The notes under the pieces were generated by a model that saw nothing but the letters and a program-made list of their open reading frames with translations, searched no databases and was not told the origin of the DNA. This document shows, one piece after another, positions 12,570 through 25,671 of a DNA stretch of 64,000 nucleotides. Every line of letters begins with the position of its first letter. Position 1 is the stretch's first letter. The DNA lies in assembly GCF_008831285.2 (NCBI RefSeq), contig NC_045141.1:4605224-4669223 (forward strand), written 5' to 3'. Position numbers and translations under genes: made by a program. Source of the DNA: Nymphaea colorata. Taxonomy: Eukaryota > Streptophyta > Magnoliopsida > Nymphaeales > Nymphaeaceae.

Positions 12570-15086
12570 GCTGGCTTGAAAAGAAACAAATATATGGAGA
12601 ACAAGAGCTAAAATAATAATAGGTAAAAGAAAAAAGAAAAGAGAATGAGAAAATCAATCATTCTCAAACCATTAAGGCAAAGTTAGATTGAAATACTGGA
12701 TCGAACGAAACCCCATCCATCCCATCTATTCATTTGGGCATTTGTTATTATTTATTTATTTTCTATTTAATTGTTTTCTTTATTCATTTTTGCCAACTTA
12801 TAACTAATATTTATTTAATATGCAACCCGAGCTTGGCCATTTTATCTTGGATCAAAACAGTAAAAGAAGAGGTCCATGAGAATGTTTGCAACGCCCTGCC
12901 GTTGTGGGTTTCATTATACATGTCAATGAATGGAGACATCGTTAACCAATTTGATCAAATGTGCGCCGGGTCTCTCTCTTTTGGAGATACTAGTAGGGCT
13001 TCAACGCCATCCTTGCTTCCTTTACTTTGTTCACCATTTTGGTGGGCTTCAATCTTAGCGATTTGCAAGAGACAAGGTCGGTCATCTCTTGCTCTCTTAT
13101 CCATGTGGCAATGTTGCGTTCTTTGTAGATATTTTGTTATATTATTCACAATCTCGTGGGAGAATTGAGGGATCCTGAGTTAGATTCCTTTCTTGGTGTT
13201 TCTGGATGTATTTCATGGGAGATATACCAGCAGAGCGAAATGCACATCCTTGGTTCTCTTTTACTTTGTTCATGCTGCTCATGGGTCGACTACAATAAAG
13301 GATAGCTTCTGCCACGATCATTCCCATGGAAAGGTCTGTGGTGGACAAAATGGTAAAATTGTTCCTCTTTTAGCAGAATACTTTTACAAGATAATAAGAG
13401 GAGGCGAACATTTTCAAGGGAGAGAGAGAGGGACTGGCAATCTGTGATTGCCTTTCCATGCTTCTCTCATTCTGCAGCCTTCCAACATGACGAGGTTCTT
13501 GTCGATGAGAAGGAATACAAGAGAGCCAGGACTCTTTTCCTCCACTTGATTCCCTCATCTATCAATGAAGCAGAGAGCAAACAGAGGCACCTCCCCTGCC
13601 CACTCAACGCGATCTTATCCTGGACCACAAGATCGGAAGCAAGGTCGTTTTCTCACTTGTAGAGTTCTTCTCATCCAGCCTCAAGAATGCTGTGGATTTA
13701 TGCATGGGGCAAACATTAAGGAACGGTTAAAGAGAGAGAGTTTCTCCACTTGACGATTTATGTTGGATAGCAACAGATCTCTTGTGTTTGTGCATTTTTT
13801 TCCCCATTGTGTTGCTTAAGCCTTGCTGTTCGTTGCTTCATGAGGTTATTCATACCTACTGAATTTGTTAGATATTTCGTGCATGAATATGAAGTATGTG
13901 GCTGTCTTGGTGCAATTTGTAACTCACCAAAGCAAGAAGCTTCCTACTGAAATAATGGACTTATGATTAAGCACGTGGAGTGGAGCCTGAAGTAACTTGG
14001 GAAGATCAACAGAACATCAATATATTCAATGGGCTCAATAATCAGTTTCATGAGCTTCAGCATGAGATGAAAGCCGCCACAGTGTCACCTTTTTTTTTTC
14101 TTTTCCTTTTCGACTTTGTACTTTCTGTTTACTGTTAGATTTTGGTCCTCATGTTTTTTTAGAAATTATAGAACATGATAGTTGTCCTTGGTATGTACTT
14201 CTGGATTCCGGTTGTTGGCAGGTAAATCAAAGATATCCATGTTGTCCTGCATATGTGATTTTCTGAAGCTCCAGATGTTGTTAGTGGTAGTGGACACGAA
14301 TCATGTTAAGCATGAAAGTGTATGCATTTAGGATAAAGATAATTGTATTTGAGCTTTTTCAAGAGAAGTTTGCATAGTGATCAGATTGCACTAAAATCTT
14401 CTTACCCTGCACATAAAGAATGATAGCATCAATTATCAATTTGTGATTACAAATACAACAGATGTACACAAAGGTCATACAGTCAAGTGTCTCCAATTTG
14501 GTTTTAACAGCCGAAAGCCTGAAATGCAGTTGTCACATTTTCATGTCAACCACAAATTCTGTCTATCGATAAAAGATGAAGAACTGAAAAGTTCAACAAC
14601 TGAAAAGAAGAATTATTTTCAGTGGAAGGGCAAAAATTGATAAACAAAAGTCCACAGGCATATCGTTGTTAGCATTCCCTGTGGCCCATCTGCCGTGGCT
14701 GTCAAGGAAGCAGCATGGGGACTTGCTTGTCATGCTGCAATATCTCAGGTACGTCCAACTGTTTGCATTTTAATGATTTTCAGCTTATTAATTCAGTTTT
14801 TCAACATTAGACAAGTAGAAATGAAGGGATAATTTTTTCACCAAAATATCGGTGACCATTTCATATCTGCTTGTTATAGGCCATGAAATGAAGTACGGTG
14901 GTAGACACATCACTGATCTGCAGAATGGGTAATTAGATCCATTTGCCTTTTATGCTGTGGGGAAGTGAGGTGAAGTTTTTTTATCCTGTTTGCACTTTGC
15001 AGCCTCTCACGGTGCTCTGCTCTATGAGTTTCTTTATCTTTTGTAGAGAGTCTGCTGCTAAACATTTGCCAGCATTAAAAATCATA
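12568..15086. other. Possible decayed multi-exon gene, unidentified
   Basis: Composition is less AT-rich than the flanks, and several stretches read as protein without a common frame. One example, near 13140-13260 on plus, includes GELRDPELDSFLGVSG. I could not link these into a gene model or assign a family. Confidence 0.3.
14650..14748 (+). other. Exon-like block with a strong splice donor
   Basis: The plus frame reads SIPCGPSAVAVKEAAWGLAC followed by HAAISQ, then a consensus donor CAG|GTACGT at 14746-14754. The amino-acid composition is protein-like and unlike the surrounding low-complexity frames. I do not recognise the family and cannot find the partner exons. Confidence 0.3.
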
Positions 15087-15197
15087 TGATTTTCACAAGA
15101 TACATAAACTAAAATATAGATCATATAGCTTTTTAAGCAATGATTTTCACAAGATACATAAACTAAAATATAGATCATATAGCTTATTTAAGCAATG
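15087..15197. repeat. 54-bp direct tandem duplication
   Basis: The block 'tgattttcacaagatacata' starts at 15087 and again at 15141. The copies are nearly identical, differing at about the last ten bases. Confidence 0.9.
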
Positions 15198-16219
15198 TTG
15201 AGGCTCCACTGTTTTCTTCTTGCTTTATCTGTTACATTTGTGCTGATATGATAATGTTAGAGTGCATTCAACTCACAAATCAGGAGCATGGTTGATTTTA
15301 TGCCTTTAGTTACATCCAAAGGGAACAGATACTAAAGACTTTGCTTTGTGCTTCGGTCGACTGTATCTAATTTTTGAAGTCTTGAACATCAAATATGAAA
15401 TGTAAATGTTCCTTCAGATCTATCTGAATACTCCTTGAAATAAAGGTCAATCAGACGATCCATGAGGACCAAGAAACGCTCATCACTGCATTTTTGTGAT
15501 GCTCAAGTATCTAGTTTAGGGCCCCATACATGATGACCCAATATACCATTTTTGCCACTAGCCATGGTTGTACATCCCTAAACCTTAACAACAAATATTC
15601 CTTGGATATTTTTCAGAAATCCAAAAATATTCTGCTATATTAGAAAACAAGGTGTAAGTTAAGCAATTTTTTTCCTTTACATGATAAAAGATGTTTTTCT
15701 ATACATCGTCATTGTAGAGTCCACAAAATTTGATCTTAGATCACTTAGATTTCAAAATCCAAAGATATGACCGTCCCTCATCTGACCCTGCATCAGCCCA
15801 TTTGACAATGGAAAATACTAAAGTGAGGATCCAGGTTTTAATTAGTATTATCAATGCATGCAGTCATGTACATAATATCATTGTATGCAGTCATGATGAT
15901 ATACATTCATAATTAAACCAAAATTTGAGTGTGTTATCGTACTAGGATGTAATAAAGATCAGGCATTCTTATATATAATGTATGCTAATTTTAGTCAAGT
16001 ATTTCTATGACATATCTTGTTTAGTGGTGTGATCTACACGTCAAATATGCGCTACTCTCTGATCTGTTTTGTTTATGAGCAGACACAGAGGAGTGGTGCT
16101 TCATATTTTGCCTGGAACATTGGCACTTTAAAAATATGTGACATTAGAAATTTGCCAAGCATCAAGTATGGTTCACTTTTTAGAAAGCACAGCTATCAAA
16201 GAGGTGGCTAATTATATGT
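15198..16219. other. No gene recognised
   Basis: A short repeated word 'tgcagtcatg' occurs at 15858-15896. No domain or splice pattern is visible. Confidence 0.5.
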
Positions 16220-16985
16220 GCCAATGTTCCAGGCATCAAATGCTGGTTACAAGTAGTTCAATGTGACACACTGCTACACAAAGAACATGAGAAATTGATT
16301 CTAAGCTTGTGGTGCCCAAATAAATTAGTTAATAAATCTCTTCAATGCCTTTCTTGGTCTTCAAATGTGAGTAGTTGGAGGATTAAATTCCTTGGGGCCT
16401 CTACTAAATACCCACCAGAAATATGCATTTGACTCACTAAACGTCAAGCATTTCCAATTCTATCAAGCTTACTCTGCACGAGTCAATTCTTTGGTAATTT
16501 TGTACCAATATATTTAAATTTGAACCTTATTCCTGAGCCTATCTTTTGATCATGACATCTTTTGACACTTTTCTTCCAACTTTTGAATATTAAAAAAGGA
16601 TAAACAATCAAACACTTTAATTGGCTGTTAAAGGCGTTTAAGGCTGGAAGCAAAACATATATATTTAGCCTATGACGAAGTGAAGTGTAAGTTTCAAAAT
16701 GAAATTGGCAAAATTACAAAAGGACAAAAAGTGAAGAAGAAGAACTAGTTAAAATGATAAGTACTAAAGAAGAATGTGAAATTTATGGTGGACAAAATTT
16801 TACTTTTACCAACAAATTTCTAAAGTTTAACCATACAACAATTATCTGCAATCTGGCAGCATTGACTTTTCCTATTTATGTACTAGGCCACCTAATTAAC
16901 AATAATCGTTTGAGTCCAAACCTTGATGTGGATGTTCCCTTTAGGTTTTAGCTTGAAGTTGGATCCTGTACTTTATCACAAGTTG
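16220..16985 (+). repeat. R1 dispersed repeat, plus-strand copy
   Basis: Begins near 'caaatgctggttacaagtag' and runs to 'tcctgtactttatcac'. It is almost identical, in inverted orientation, to 41340-41960. It is also homologous, with more divergence, to 23810-24640. It is non-coding. The high identity to the distant inverted copy implies a recent shared origin. Confidence 0.85.
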
Positions 16986-17870
16986 TTCTTCCACATGCCA
17001 AGGCAACAGATCGTAAATGATCAGGTCAATTGGTCAGGTGCCAGATAACAGTAAACACGTCCACATGACAAAGTAGGAAGACAAAAAAATGCCCTTCCAA
17101 ATTAAAATATGCAGCAGTCTTTATTTTAAAGAAGGTTTTGGAAACATTAAACTCTCTAAATTACTTTTCACCTTAATTTACCATGAGCTAGCTTCAAGCC
17201 CCCTGACCTGCTTTTGCATTGAACATCCCAGGACGGATTTTATATGTTTGTACATACATACATTATACATACTGCGAGACCATGATATGAACAGCAATAA
17301 TTGAACCTTTGGGTCACAAAAAGCTGGGTTATTTATTAATCCTCTTAAGTCTGTAATTATTTCTTTTCACGTAGATGAGCCCACTTCTAGTTGATTTGTT
17401 CATTACTTGGGATGGACATAAAAGAAGGCCAATCTCCTCGCAACTTATTTGGGTATGCCTTTTTTTCAAGGAAACTTCAGAAGTGACTATTAAGCTGAAC
17501 TTGAAGGAAAGTTGCTAAGAAATTATCATTCCAGAAGTGTCATTCCAATGCAAACTCTACTGGGGTGTAGGGTCCCCTCCCTTTTATTACAAAAGGAAAA
17601 ATAAATGGAGCTACCGTAAAGAAACAAAAAACATAAGGAAACCCTCAAGTAGCCTGCAGAAGGCAGTAGGGAGCCAAAACAATGAAAAAGAAAACTTTAA
17701 AGATTTCCATCTTAAACAATTTACCGGAATAGGGGAAAAAGGCACATCAATGAGCTCACCACTAGGACAGAGACAAAGCAAACTCTCAAGCATGGACAGA
17801 GAAATTTATTAAAGACAACTCTCAAAAATTACTCTGCGGACCATGCAAGACGGCTCACTGCAACACGGAG
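16986..17870. other. No independent gene; probable LINE 3' flank
   Basis: Open frames on both strands around 17540-17810 lie just beyond the end of the minus-strand LINE ORF2 relic and could be its 3' untranslated region. A T-run at 17460-17467 could be a short inverted poly(A) tail. That link is inference. Confidence 0.35.
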
Positions 17871-17879
17871 TCCCTTTCT

Positions 17880-18650
17880 CCTTATCCCCTGTTCTCTAGA
17901 ACACATAACAATGGACACTTTTGTAATCCATTTCAATAAAAGGACACTTTTCCTTGATCTGGTCGAATACCTGACCGAAACCGCAGTCCCATCTCTGTCT
18001 ATGCTTTTGCATCCATCCTGCATTTTCAGTTATCAAACATGAATCTTTCCAGAGATTATAAAATATATATCTTCTATCCCTTTCAGAATTAGTATGCACC
18101 CTCTCATTTCTCTCTTTCCAAATCATCCAGATTATCAAATAGAGACGCCAGCATTTCTTTACCCGACTACTGCCAAAATGGTTCATTCTCCACCACTCAT
18201 ACTCTTCCTTTATCGAATTAAAAGAGGGAATACAGATTAAATTTTCTTTCCAGAGATTTCTTCACATAAGAAGAGAACTCACAACTTACACACAGATGAG
18301 ATGGAGACTCATCCACCTCTCTTTTACAAAGGACACATCTACTGGCCATAGATATTCCCAAGGGTTTAACCCTATCCTGCATCAACAATCTACCTTCTAA
18401 TGACAGGAAACAGCACCACAGGGAGTTTCGCCATTTTAAAATTTGTGTCCTCTCTAATCTCCTCATAAAAGTCCATAATCTGCATTATTTTTATATGTTT
18501 AGGACCCATAAGGATCATCTACATCATTCTTGAGTCTTGGCATCTGCATTATTTGTCTTCCTGATCTACTTATAGAAGACAAAAGCCCCCAACCCCAATT
18601 GTCCAGCCAAAACTTAGTTTGTCTTCCATCCCCTACATGCCATTGAATTC
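17880..18650 (-). mobile_element. LINE (non-LTR retrotransposon) ORF2 C-terminal relic
   Basis: Read on the minus strand from about 18640, the frame gives GDGRQTKFWLDNWG, the block that precedes the zinc-binding end of plant LINE ORF2. Further on it gives a reverse-transcriptase zinc-binding region with GRLLMQDRV, CVLCKREVDESPSHL and a Cys/Ser-rich end, and then WMIWKERNERVH. The relic is split over at least three frames. The reverse transcriptase core and endonuclease are absent, so it is 5'-truncated and dead. Confidence 0.75.
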
Positions 18651-19340
18651 GATGAGTTGCCTGCTAGCTATCCATGATACTTTCCAGCTCTATTGATTAC
18701 CTACATTTCTTTTATTATAATGAATATCGTAATGCATTTAAGATTTTCTATTTATTATAAAACATATTTTCTTTTAAGTTGGTTTTTTAAAAAAGTAGAT
18801 TTTTGGCTATCAATTTTTTTTCATAAGTGACGCCAATATTTTTTTTTTTGAAACCTGCCATTCTTTAAATACATAATATAGCTCTTCTTGGAACCAATTT
18901 GACATAACGGTCCATTAGAAAATTTATATCTTTTAAAGTGTCTTTTTTTCCTTTTTTTTTAAATTTCCATTTTGTTGAATTTCTAGAGTGAAGTTTTCTT
19001 TATTATTTTCAATTAAATAAATATATTATTTAAGATATCCAACTTAGTTGATGCCTTCACTATAGTAGTTTGATTGACTACACCAAAAATTGTAACTAAA
19101 CATAGTATTATTTAATTAATTAATTAGTTTTATGTAATATAGTTTTAAATATTTTAAGTTAAATGATGTATATGATTTATATAAGAATATTATTATATGC
19201 AACTCTATGGAAGTCATTACCTCTTAGTCGGATTATACTATATATAATATTTATATTCATCTTGTGTTATTATGTTAAGTTGGTGTGTTTGTCTAGCCTT
19301 TTTCCCCAAACCTGATACAATTGTCATAGGTTGCAACTTC
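18651..19340. other. AT-rich, nothing recognised
   Basis: Homopolymer-rich DNA with T-runs near 18839 and 18950. No coding or structural signal was found. Confidence 0.5.
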
Positions 19341-19344
19341 AAAA

Positions 19345-19650
19345 CATAGACCGCTTTTGATTCAGATATAAGGCTCAAGGATCGGATATCAGATCTCAGG
19401 TTCGGATTCGGATATTACGCTACATGATTCGGATATCAGGTCATAGTTCGGATTCAGATATACCTGTTAAGATAGTTAGTATCCGATCAGATATTTACTT
19501 AAAACCGAATCCGTATCCGATCAGATGTTATTTCTTAAATCTGAATCTGATCTGATTTTCTCAATCGGATGTTAAATTACATACCATATTCGATTTTTAA
19601 AAGTAATTCAGATGGACATCTGGTCCGAATCTGATCCATTGACATCCTCA
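19345..19650. mobile_element. 'GGATTCGGATAT' palindromic MITE-like relic
   Basis: The left half is built of 'ggattcggatat' words. The right half carries their complements ('aaccgaatccgtatccgatc'). The element ends with 'tccattgacatcctcatg', whose complement 'gaggatgtcaatgga' resembles ends of other elements in this window. The internal open frames are meaningless. Confidence 0.4.
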
Positions 19651-20385
19651 TGTGCGACTGATGCATGAAACTCACTCTCCCTAAACAAACTCTTAAAATG
19701 TATGTGGCCGGTTGGGTTGAGGCCATATAAACAATGGAAAACGACAAAAAGGTAAAAGGTAAAAGAAATGTTGGTAAAAGGTAAAAGATACTTGAAAATT
19801 TTCTGAAAGTCCAAAGACTGTCACAATCCAACTATTTTATTTCAACTACATAAGCACACCATAAAGTGGTTCCTAACATAGAGCTTTTAGCAAGATATAG
19901 AAGACAGGCAGAATTAAATGACCACAAATCGACAAAATCTGCTCCCTCTTCAGCCACAGGACCACACAATTGATGCCAGCTGATAGTATGAAGTCTCTTA
20001 CTTCCTTCTTGGTCTCCCTAGAAAAACATGCAGATATTCTTGAGATATCTCCTACAACAGAATTTGGAATCATAAAACATCCCATCCTAAAATATGATTG
20101 CTCCACTCGAGAGAGAGAGCAATCTGCTTTTCCATAGCGCCAGTTTCTTCTAGAAGTTTTCCTTTAAAGGATCACAATATTGAACACGGAGAGGGACCAT
20201 GAACAACGGCACCCCTAAATAGAAGATGGGTAAAGACACCGCCTTGCAACCCAATTAATGGACAAAATTTTGCAAAACAAAAAATAAAACAAAAGAAATT
20301 GTGAACATTTCTTAAAATTCATGGAGAAGTCAAAATTTGGGTCTTTTTCCTAGGTTCTTAAGTTCTTCAAACGTAACATTGTTAC
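19651..20385. other. No gene recognised
   Basis: Imperfect repeats 'aaaggtaaaagaaa' lie at 19747-19790 and a short GA run at 20108-20120. Nothing coding is supported. Confidence 0.5.
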
Positions 20386-20386
20386 C

Positions 20387-20434
<48 letters not shown>

Positions 20435-20436
20435 AC

Positions 20437-20488
<52 letters not shown>
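20386..20488. repeat. (TA)n microsatellite, about 100 bp
   Basis: Two TA tracts joined by 'tacaacat' and 'ataat'. It can form cruciform or hairpin structures. Tyr-Ile open frames across it are artefacts. Confidence 0.97.
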
Positions 20489-20491
<3 letters not shown>

Positions 20492-21629
20492 GGTTGTACA
20501 TTACATGTGGCTGAGGTGATGGACTGGAGGTAGCCATGCCTGCATGCATGAACAGGAATTAAAGGTCTTTCCATTTATGCATATATTCACTTTTGGAAAA
20601 TATGTCATTTACTTTCCCAAAAATGTAGAAGACTCATCTACTCCTTCATAACACATTGCTTCACATTTCCAAATCCAGCGGCATGGCTGGACCTTTTCTT
20701 GGTGGCCCCTAACTTATTTCCCTATGCCACTTTTCAAGTCTATTCAATCTCAAATCAAAAGTTGTCAATTGGACCTTTTTTTTCTATATGCCCAAAATTA
20801 GGTTTCGACCATAGTCATGAATATCATTTTTATTTTTTAAAATGTGAGGTTTTTTATGTATAAAACAGCAACCTTAAAAAAAGAAAAATACGGTAATTTT
20901 TTTAAAAATAAATATCTTAAACGTTAGGGGCAAATAAGATAAATGAGAAACTGATAAGACAACATAAAAACAAATAAGTAAATAAGCAACAAATACAATT
21001 GAAATATAGAAACAAACAATTTGACATTTAAAAACAGGAAAAAAGGAGAAAACGAGGAATAACATGTTTTTTGTTTTGCCATTTTTTTTAACTTATTTTT
21101 CATATTTTTAACACGGATTTTGTAAAAAAAAAAATGCATTTGTTGTGACCATATTTACATGTGCAACTACTATATTGCATGGTTAGCCAAATATTAGAGA
21201 AAGTTATGTGCATCTGCACATGATATTACTTTTTCCATTTTCAATTTTGCCTTGATAAAATTTTCTTTTCAGTATGGATTAAAGGTATTTAGTAATTAAT
21301 CATGCTAACACAAAAATTCGTACACTGGTATAGTGCATATAACTAGGTTGAGCAAATATAGGGTTCCACAATAGTGGTATGCTGCAACCAACATCATAAA
21401 TTAAGCAAGGACTGGATGCTGTTGAGTAAGCTGTATTTAGAGAATGGCCCACAAATTTTATCGGCAGTCAAACTATCCTATCAGATTAGGCTTGAAATAT
21501 ACATAGTTCATTTATTTTTGAAAAGAATCCGACATGGTTGATAAATGGGCTCGAACGGGACATGGCATTATTTCCAATAAATGTTTCCATTAAGTGGTCA
21601 ACTCGGGAGCGCTACGCGCACTTTTCTTA
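20489..21629. other. No gene; A/T-tract repeat shared with 38.8-39.2 kb
   Basis: The block 20790-21150 (a 'gaccatagtca' start, then A-rich DNA with 'ataagtgagaaact'-type words, then 'tttttgt' runs and 'tttgttgtgacca') resembles 38840-39200. Both look like degenerate non-coding repeats. Confidence 0.4.
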
Positions 21630-21639
21630 TGCTCTTAAT

Positions 21640-21895
21640 AGTTATAAACGCTTTTTATTCTTAGAGTAATTTTTATATTCTTTGATTCATTTTTCTGAAA
21701 GAAAATTTGAGTTTTTAAAATTTTTTAGCTGATTTGCATCTAAATCATTTAGATTATTAGGTTATTGGATTGCACTGCCATTTGGTGAACGGGCCAATCC
21801 GATAATCCAAATGATTTAGATGCAAATCAGCAAAAAAAAACTTAATTAATTCAATTTTTGAGCAAAATGAATGGAAGAATCTATATAAAAATTAT
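21640..21895. repeat. Long imperfect palindrome (foldback element)
   Basis: The core arms are a perfect 23-base inverted repeat, 21727-21749 against 21811-21833 ('gctgatttgcatctaaatca' at the left). They extend outward as imperfect complements ('agtaatttttatattcttt' against 'aagaatctatataaaaatta') for about 100 bp each side. The loop is about 40-60 bp around 'cactgccatttggtgaac'. It could be a foldback MITE or a small-RNA precursor. Confidence 0.75.
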
Positions 21896-22634
21896 ATATA
21901 TTTGGCAATGTATGCTGCCAATTTGGTGTAAATGATTTAGATGCAAAACAACAAAAAAAATACAAAAAAACAAAAAACAGGAAACGAAAAACTATGTTTG
22001 GAAAAAATGAATAGAATAATATAAAAACTAATTAAGAACAAAAATCTTTTTATATCTTTTAAGAAGTGAAATTTTAGAAAAGAGACCTTATAAAAAATTG
22101 GTGAAATATTTATTATTTTTTATTTTACATTACTGCAGATCAAATTAATAAGATCATTTGACCAAAAGTTGCTTTAAGCATAGGTGTTCTTTTTTCAATG
22201 TCAGTGGCGCTAGTATTATTGTCATTTTTTTTGTTGTTCCCAAAAAAATCACTAAAAAAAGGAAAAAAAAAGAGAGAAGTTGGATCGTTAGATTTTGAAG
22301 AAGCAACATTAATAAAATAAACATGTCAACGGTTTAAGTCATTAGGATGTAGCATCGAACACGCTTTCTAAAAACCGTTGGCATTAAGAAAATTCAAGGA
22401 ATATGTGTTCATGCTGTGAAAACTGGTTGCGTAGGCGTATTAAAAAACTTATGTTAAAAAATGAGAACATTTAAAAAATTAATGAAAATATTATTCTCAA
22501 ATTATTGAAAATATTTTAGAACAAACCCCTTACAGTGACATCCTTCAATCGTTCATCAAACCGACCTATGCGATTCAAATTGGCAGATTCATAATGGTTT
22601 TCGCATATATCTTTTATATGTAAATATATGACCA
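21896..22634. other. AT-rich, no gene
   Basis: A fragment of the preceding palindrome arm recurs at 21926-21950 ('aaatgatttagatgcaaaac'). The remainder is A-rich and featureless. Confidence 0.45.
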
Positions 22635-22709
22635 TTTACTTTTAGCAATAAATTTCTAAATGTTATTCATACGTCAATTACCTACCATCTGACAGCATTG
22701 ACATTTCTT

Positions 22710-22745
<36 letters not shown>

Positions 22746-23300
22746 CTCGGGACCACGTAAGTAAAAATAATAATTTGTGTCCGAACCTTGATTTGCATAT
22801 TCCCTTTATGTTGGAGCTTGAACTTGGATTTTCTACTCTAGCATGTATTTACCAACAATATCATCAACTTTGACACGGTGCCTTAAAGGCAAAGGAATGA
22901 AACTTTAACAAAAACAAGTTTGACTTTGATGAAATTACAAAAAATGCGCTTTCACTTAAACAACTTGTTTTGGGAGAGTGGGAGACCCTTAACAGCTTGT
23001 TTTCGGAAAGAAGGAGACCATTCCACTACCCAAGTGAAGGCCAAAGCCTCCTCCCTCCACCCACAACGGTCCAGCCTGCTTTTCTAGTGCTTCGGGTGGT
23101 GCCCCTATTAATGCTTCAACTTGCTTATTGGAATCTCTTTTTACACTACAAAGAATTGACATCATAGGAGTCTGAAATGGAGACTGGCAGCCTGCCAACC
23201 CTGCCCCGACCATTGCAGCAAATATAATTGCGAACAGTAGCATGTTTTTGTCATCCATCAAATAATGAACATATTTTTGTAAAATTCTCATATATTTAAC
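22635..23300 (+). repeat. R1 dispersed repeat, diverged copy
   Basis: The order of blocks matches 24470-25020: the 'caataaatttctaaa' block, a TA tract, 'aaccttgatttgcatattcc', 'gacacggtgccttaaa', 'caaaggaatgaa', and then the 'cttgttttggg' and 'catgtttttg' blocks. It is diverged from that copy by many substitutions and is non-coding. Confidence 0.7.
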
Positions 23301-23479
23301 TATGCTCAGCCTTATGCTAAGTCAGAACAATAACTTTTGGATGAGATATTGCTTGATCACGGATTCAACTTGTCCCATGAATAAAGAATTAATTTCACAA
23401 AATTAGGTTTATGATTTGATAGCACAAAGCAGGCCTGTACCTTAAGAGGATGGGGGGAAAGCTGGAGGTTTCAACCCAA

Positions 23480-25135
23480 CTATGATATTGGACCACGCAG
23501 GTGGTGGGTGTTATAACTTGAGTAGAACAGCCATAAAAATGATTTTCTCACCATTTCACCAAATTGAATGAATGGTGCTAGAATCCACTGCATTCTGCCA
23601 ACATCAGGGGCAGAGGGAAGGGGAGGGCCACTAGGCCATGACCCCACCCCAGCCAATTGAAAAAAAAAATACATTGAAAAATGAAAAATTGTTAGTTGCA
23701 CCATGTCTTGTTTGGATTCTAATTCAGTTTGGCCCTACCCAGATCCAAAGGTTGGACTATTCGGCCCGCCCCTAAAAAAATCCTGGCTCCACCCTGGTTA
23801 ACATGACATCAAATGCTTGTTACAAGTAGCTAAATGGGACAAACTATCATACAAGGAACAAGAGAGATTGATTCAAAGCTTGCGGTTCCCAAACAAATTA
23901 GTTTAAAGAACTCCCTTCAATGCCCTTACTAGACTCCAATTGTGAGTAAGTGGGTGATAAAATTCCTTGGGCCTCTTTTAAATACCCACCAACAATATGC
24001 ATTGAGTCAATAAACGTCAAGCATTTCCAATTCTGTCAAACTTCCAAGCATTGACATTGAGAATGTGAGAGTAAGTGAGCCATAAATGTCTATGACCCCT
24101 CCGCACTAAATTCAGCGTACTCAGCACGAGTCAATTCGTTGGAAGGTTTCAGGAGGACCCTTAATTGTGTGCCAATAAATTTAAATTTAAACCTTCATCC
24201 TGAACCTATTTTTTTATCATGACATATTTGGACATTTTTATTCAATCATTCAAGTATTAAAAAAAGATAAAGTTCCAAAAACTTTAATTGCCGTTAAAGG
24301 CATTTAAGGCAAGAAGCAAGACATTGAGCCCATCACGAGGTGAAGTGTAAGCTTCAAAATGAAATTGGTAAAATATATATTTCAAAACAAAAAGACATAA
24401 ATTAAGAACATACAACTAATTAAAATAACAAGTAATAAACAACAATGCCAAATTTATGGTGGATGACTATTTACTTTTTAGCAACAAATTTCTAAATTTT
24501 ATTGATATGGCATTCGGCAGCATTCACTTCCCCTATATATTATATACCACTTAATTAAGAATAATAATTTGAGTCAAAACCTTGATTTGGATATTCCCTT
24601 TAGGTTTTAGCTTGAACTTGATCCTATACACTTTCGTGTATTGACCCACAACATCTTCAGCTTAGACACGGTGCCTTAAAAGCAAAGGAATGAAGCTTTT
24701 ACAAAAACAACTTTAGACTTTTGATGAAATTTCAAAATATACAGTTTCAACTAACGGCTTGTTTGGGGACACCGGGAGACTATTCCCGCTGCTTGAGTGA
24801 AGACCAGAGCAAAAGGGTTCCAGGACTGCTTTTCTGGTGCTTTAGGCTTCAATTGTATGTTGGTGTCACTTTTTGCACCACAAGAGTTGACACCATAGGA
24901 GTTTGAAATGGAGACTAGTGGCCTACCAGCCCTGCCTCGACCATTGCAGAAAACATAATTGAGAACAGTAGTATGTTTTTGCCACCCATCAAAGCATGAA
25001 CATATTTTTGTAAAATTTTATACATTTCACTGTGTGTGCCTCACGCTAAGGTCATTAGAGTAGGATGAAATACCTCCGGTCACCAACTATGAATCTTGGA
25101 CACTTTTCCCATCTTTTCAGCATTAAAAAAGACAG
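23480..25135 (+). repeat. R1 dispersed repeat, longest copy in the window
   Basis: About 1.65 kb containing all modules seen elsewhere: the 'cagccataaaaatgattttc' block, the 'gcttgttacaagtag' block, the 'aaaggcatttaaggc' block, the 'caacaaatttctaaa' block and the 'gtatgtttttgcc' block. No coding region was identified. The last 120 bp carry many single-base gaps relative to the duplicate at 25.67-25.95 kb. Confidence 0.7.
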
Positions 25136-25671
25136 AAACAATAAATTTAATGCTTAAAGAAAGCAGACATACTTCAGATATGTAACTTAAAAAAAAAAAA
25201 AAAAAAAAAGTAAGAAAATGCATAACATGAATAACAGCTTGATTTTTGGTCAAATGCTATAATAGTTTTTCCAATTAAGCTTGATACAACCAAATCAAGT
25301 CAAATCATGAGTGCTCGTTCAACAAGAATCGCATAAATAATTCTGACCAATTTACCTGAGGAATATTAATACATGGAAGGACCCTCATATAGATTTTTAC
25401 AACTCTGCAACTACTTTGTAGATGAGGACATGGTTTAGGCACTCTAAATCTTCATTTAACCACACGATTGAGTATAAAAATGTTGGATTACATTCATTTA
25501 ATGGAATTTCAAGAGAAGGAATGCCAAATTGACATGTGAGTGCATCAAATACAAGTTTAGTGTGACTTCACCATAGAAAGGTAAGCTTAGAATCAGTTGT
25601 TATTATGATATCCAATTGATCGTTGTACTCATTGCAAATAACAATATTAGACTGGTCATTGTAATCCTTCT
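25136..25671. other. Spacer with a 21-base A tract, no gene
   Basis: An A-run at 25189-25209 is followed by AT-rich DNA. No coding signal was found. The spacer separates two nearly identical R1 segments. Confidence 0.5.

Noticed and set aside
12734-13168. Plus-strand 144-residue open frame
   Set aside because: Hydrophobic low-complexity start, no domain, no conserved partner. Kept only as part of a possible decayed region.
20337-20574. Open frames across the (TA)n at 20.4 kb, and likewise at 5.6 and 62.4 kb
   Set aside because: Tyr-Ile repeats forced by the microsatellite.
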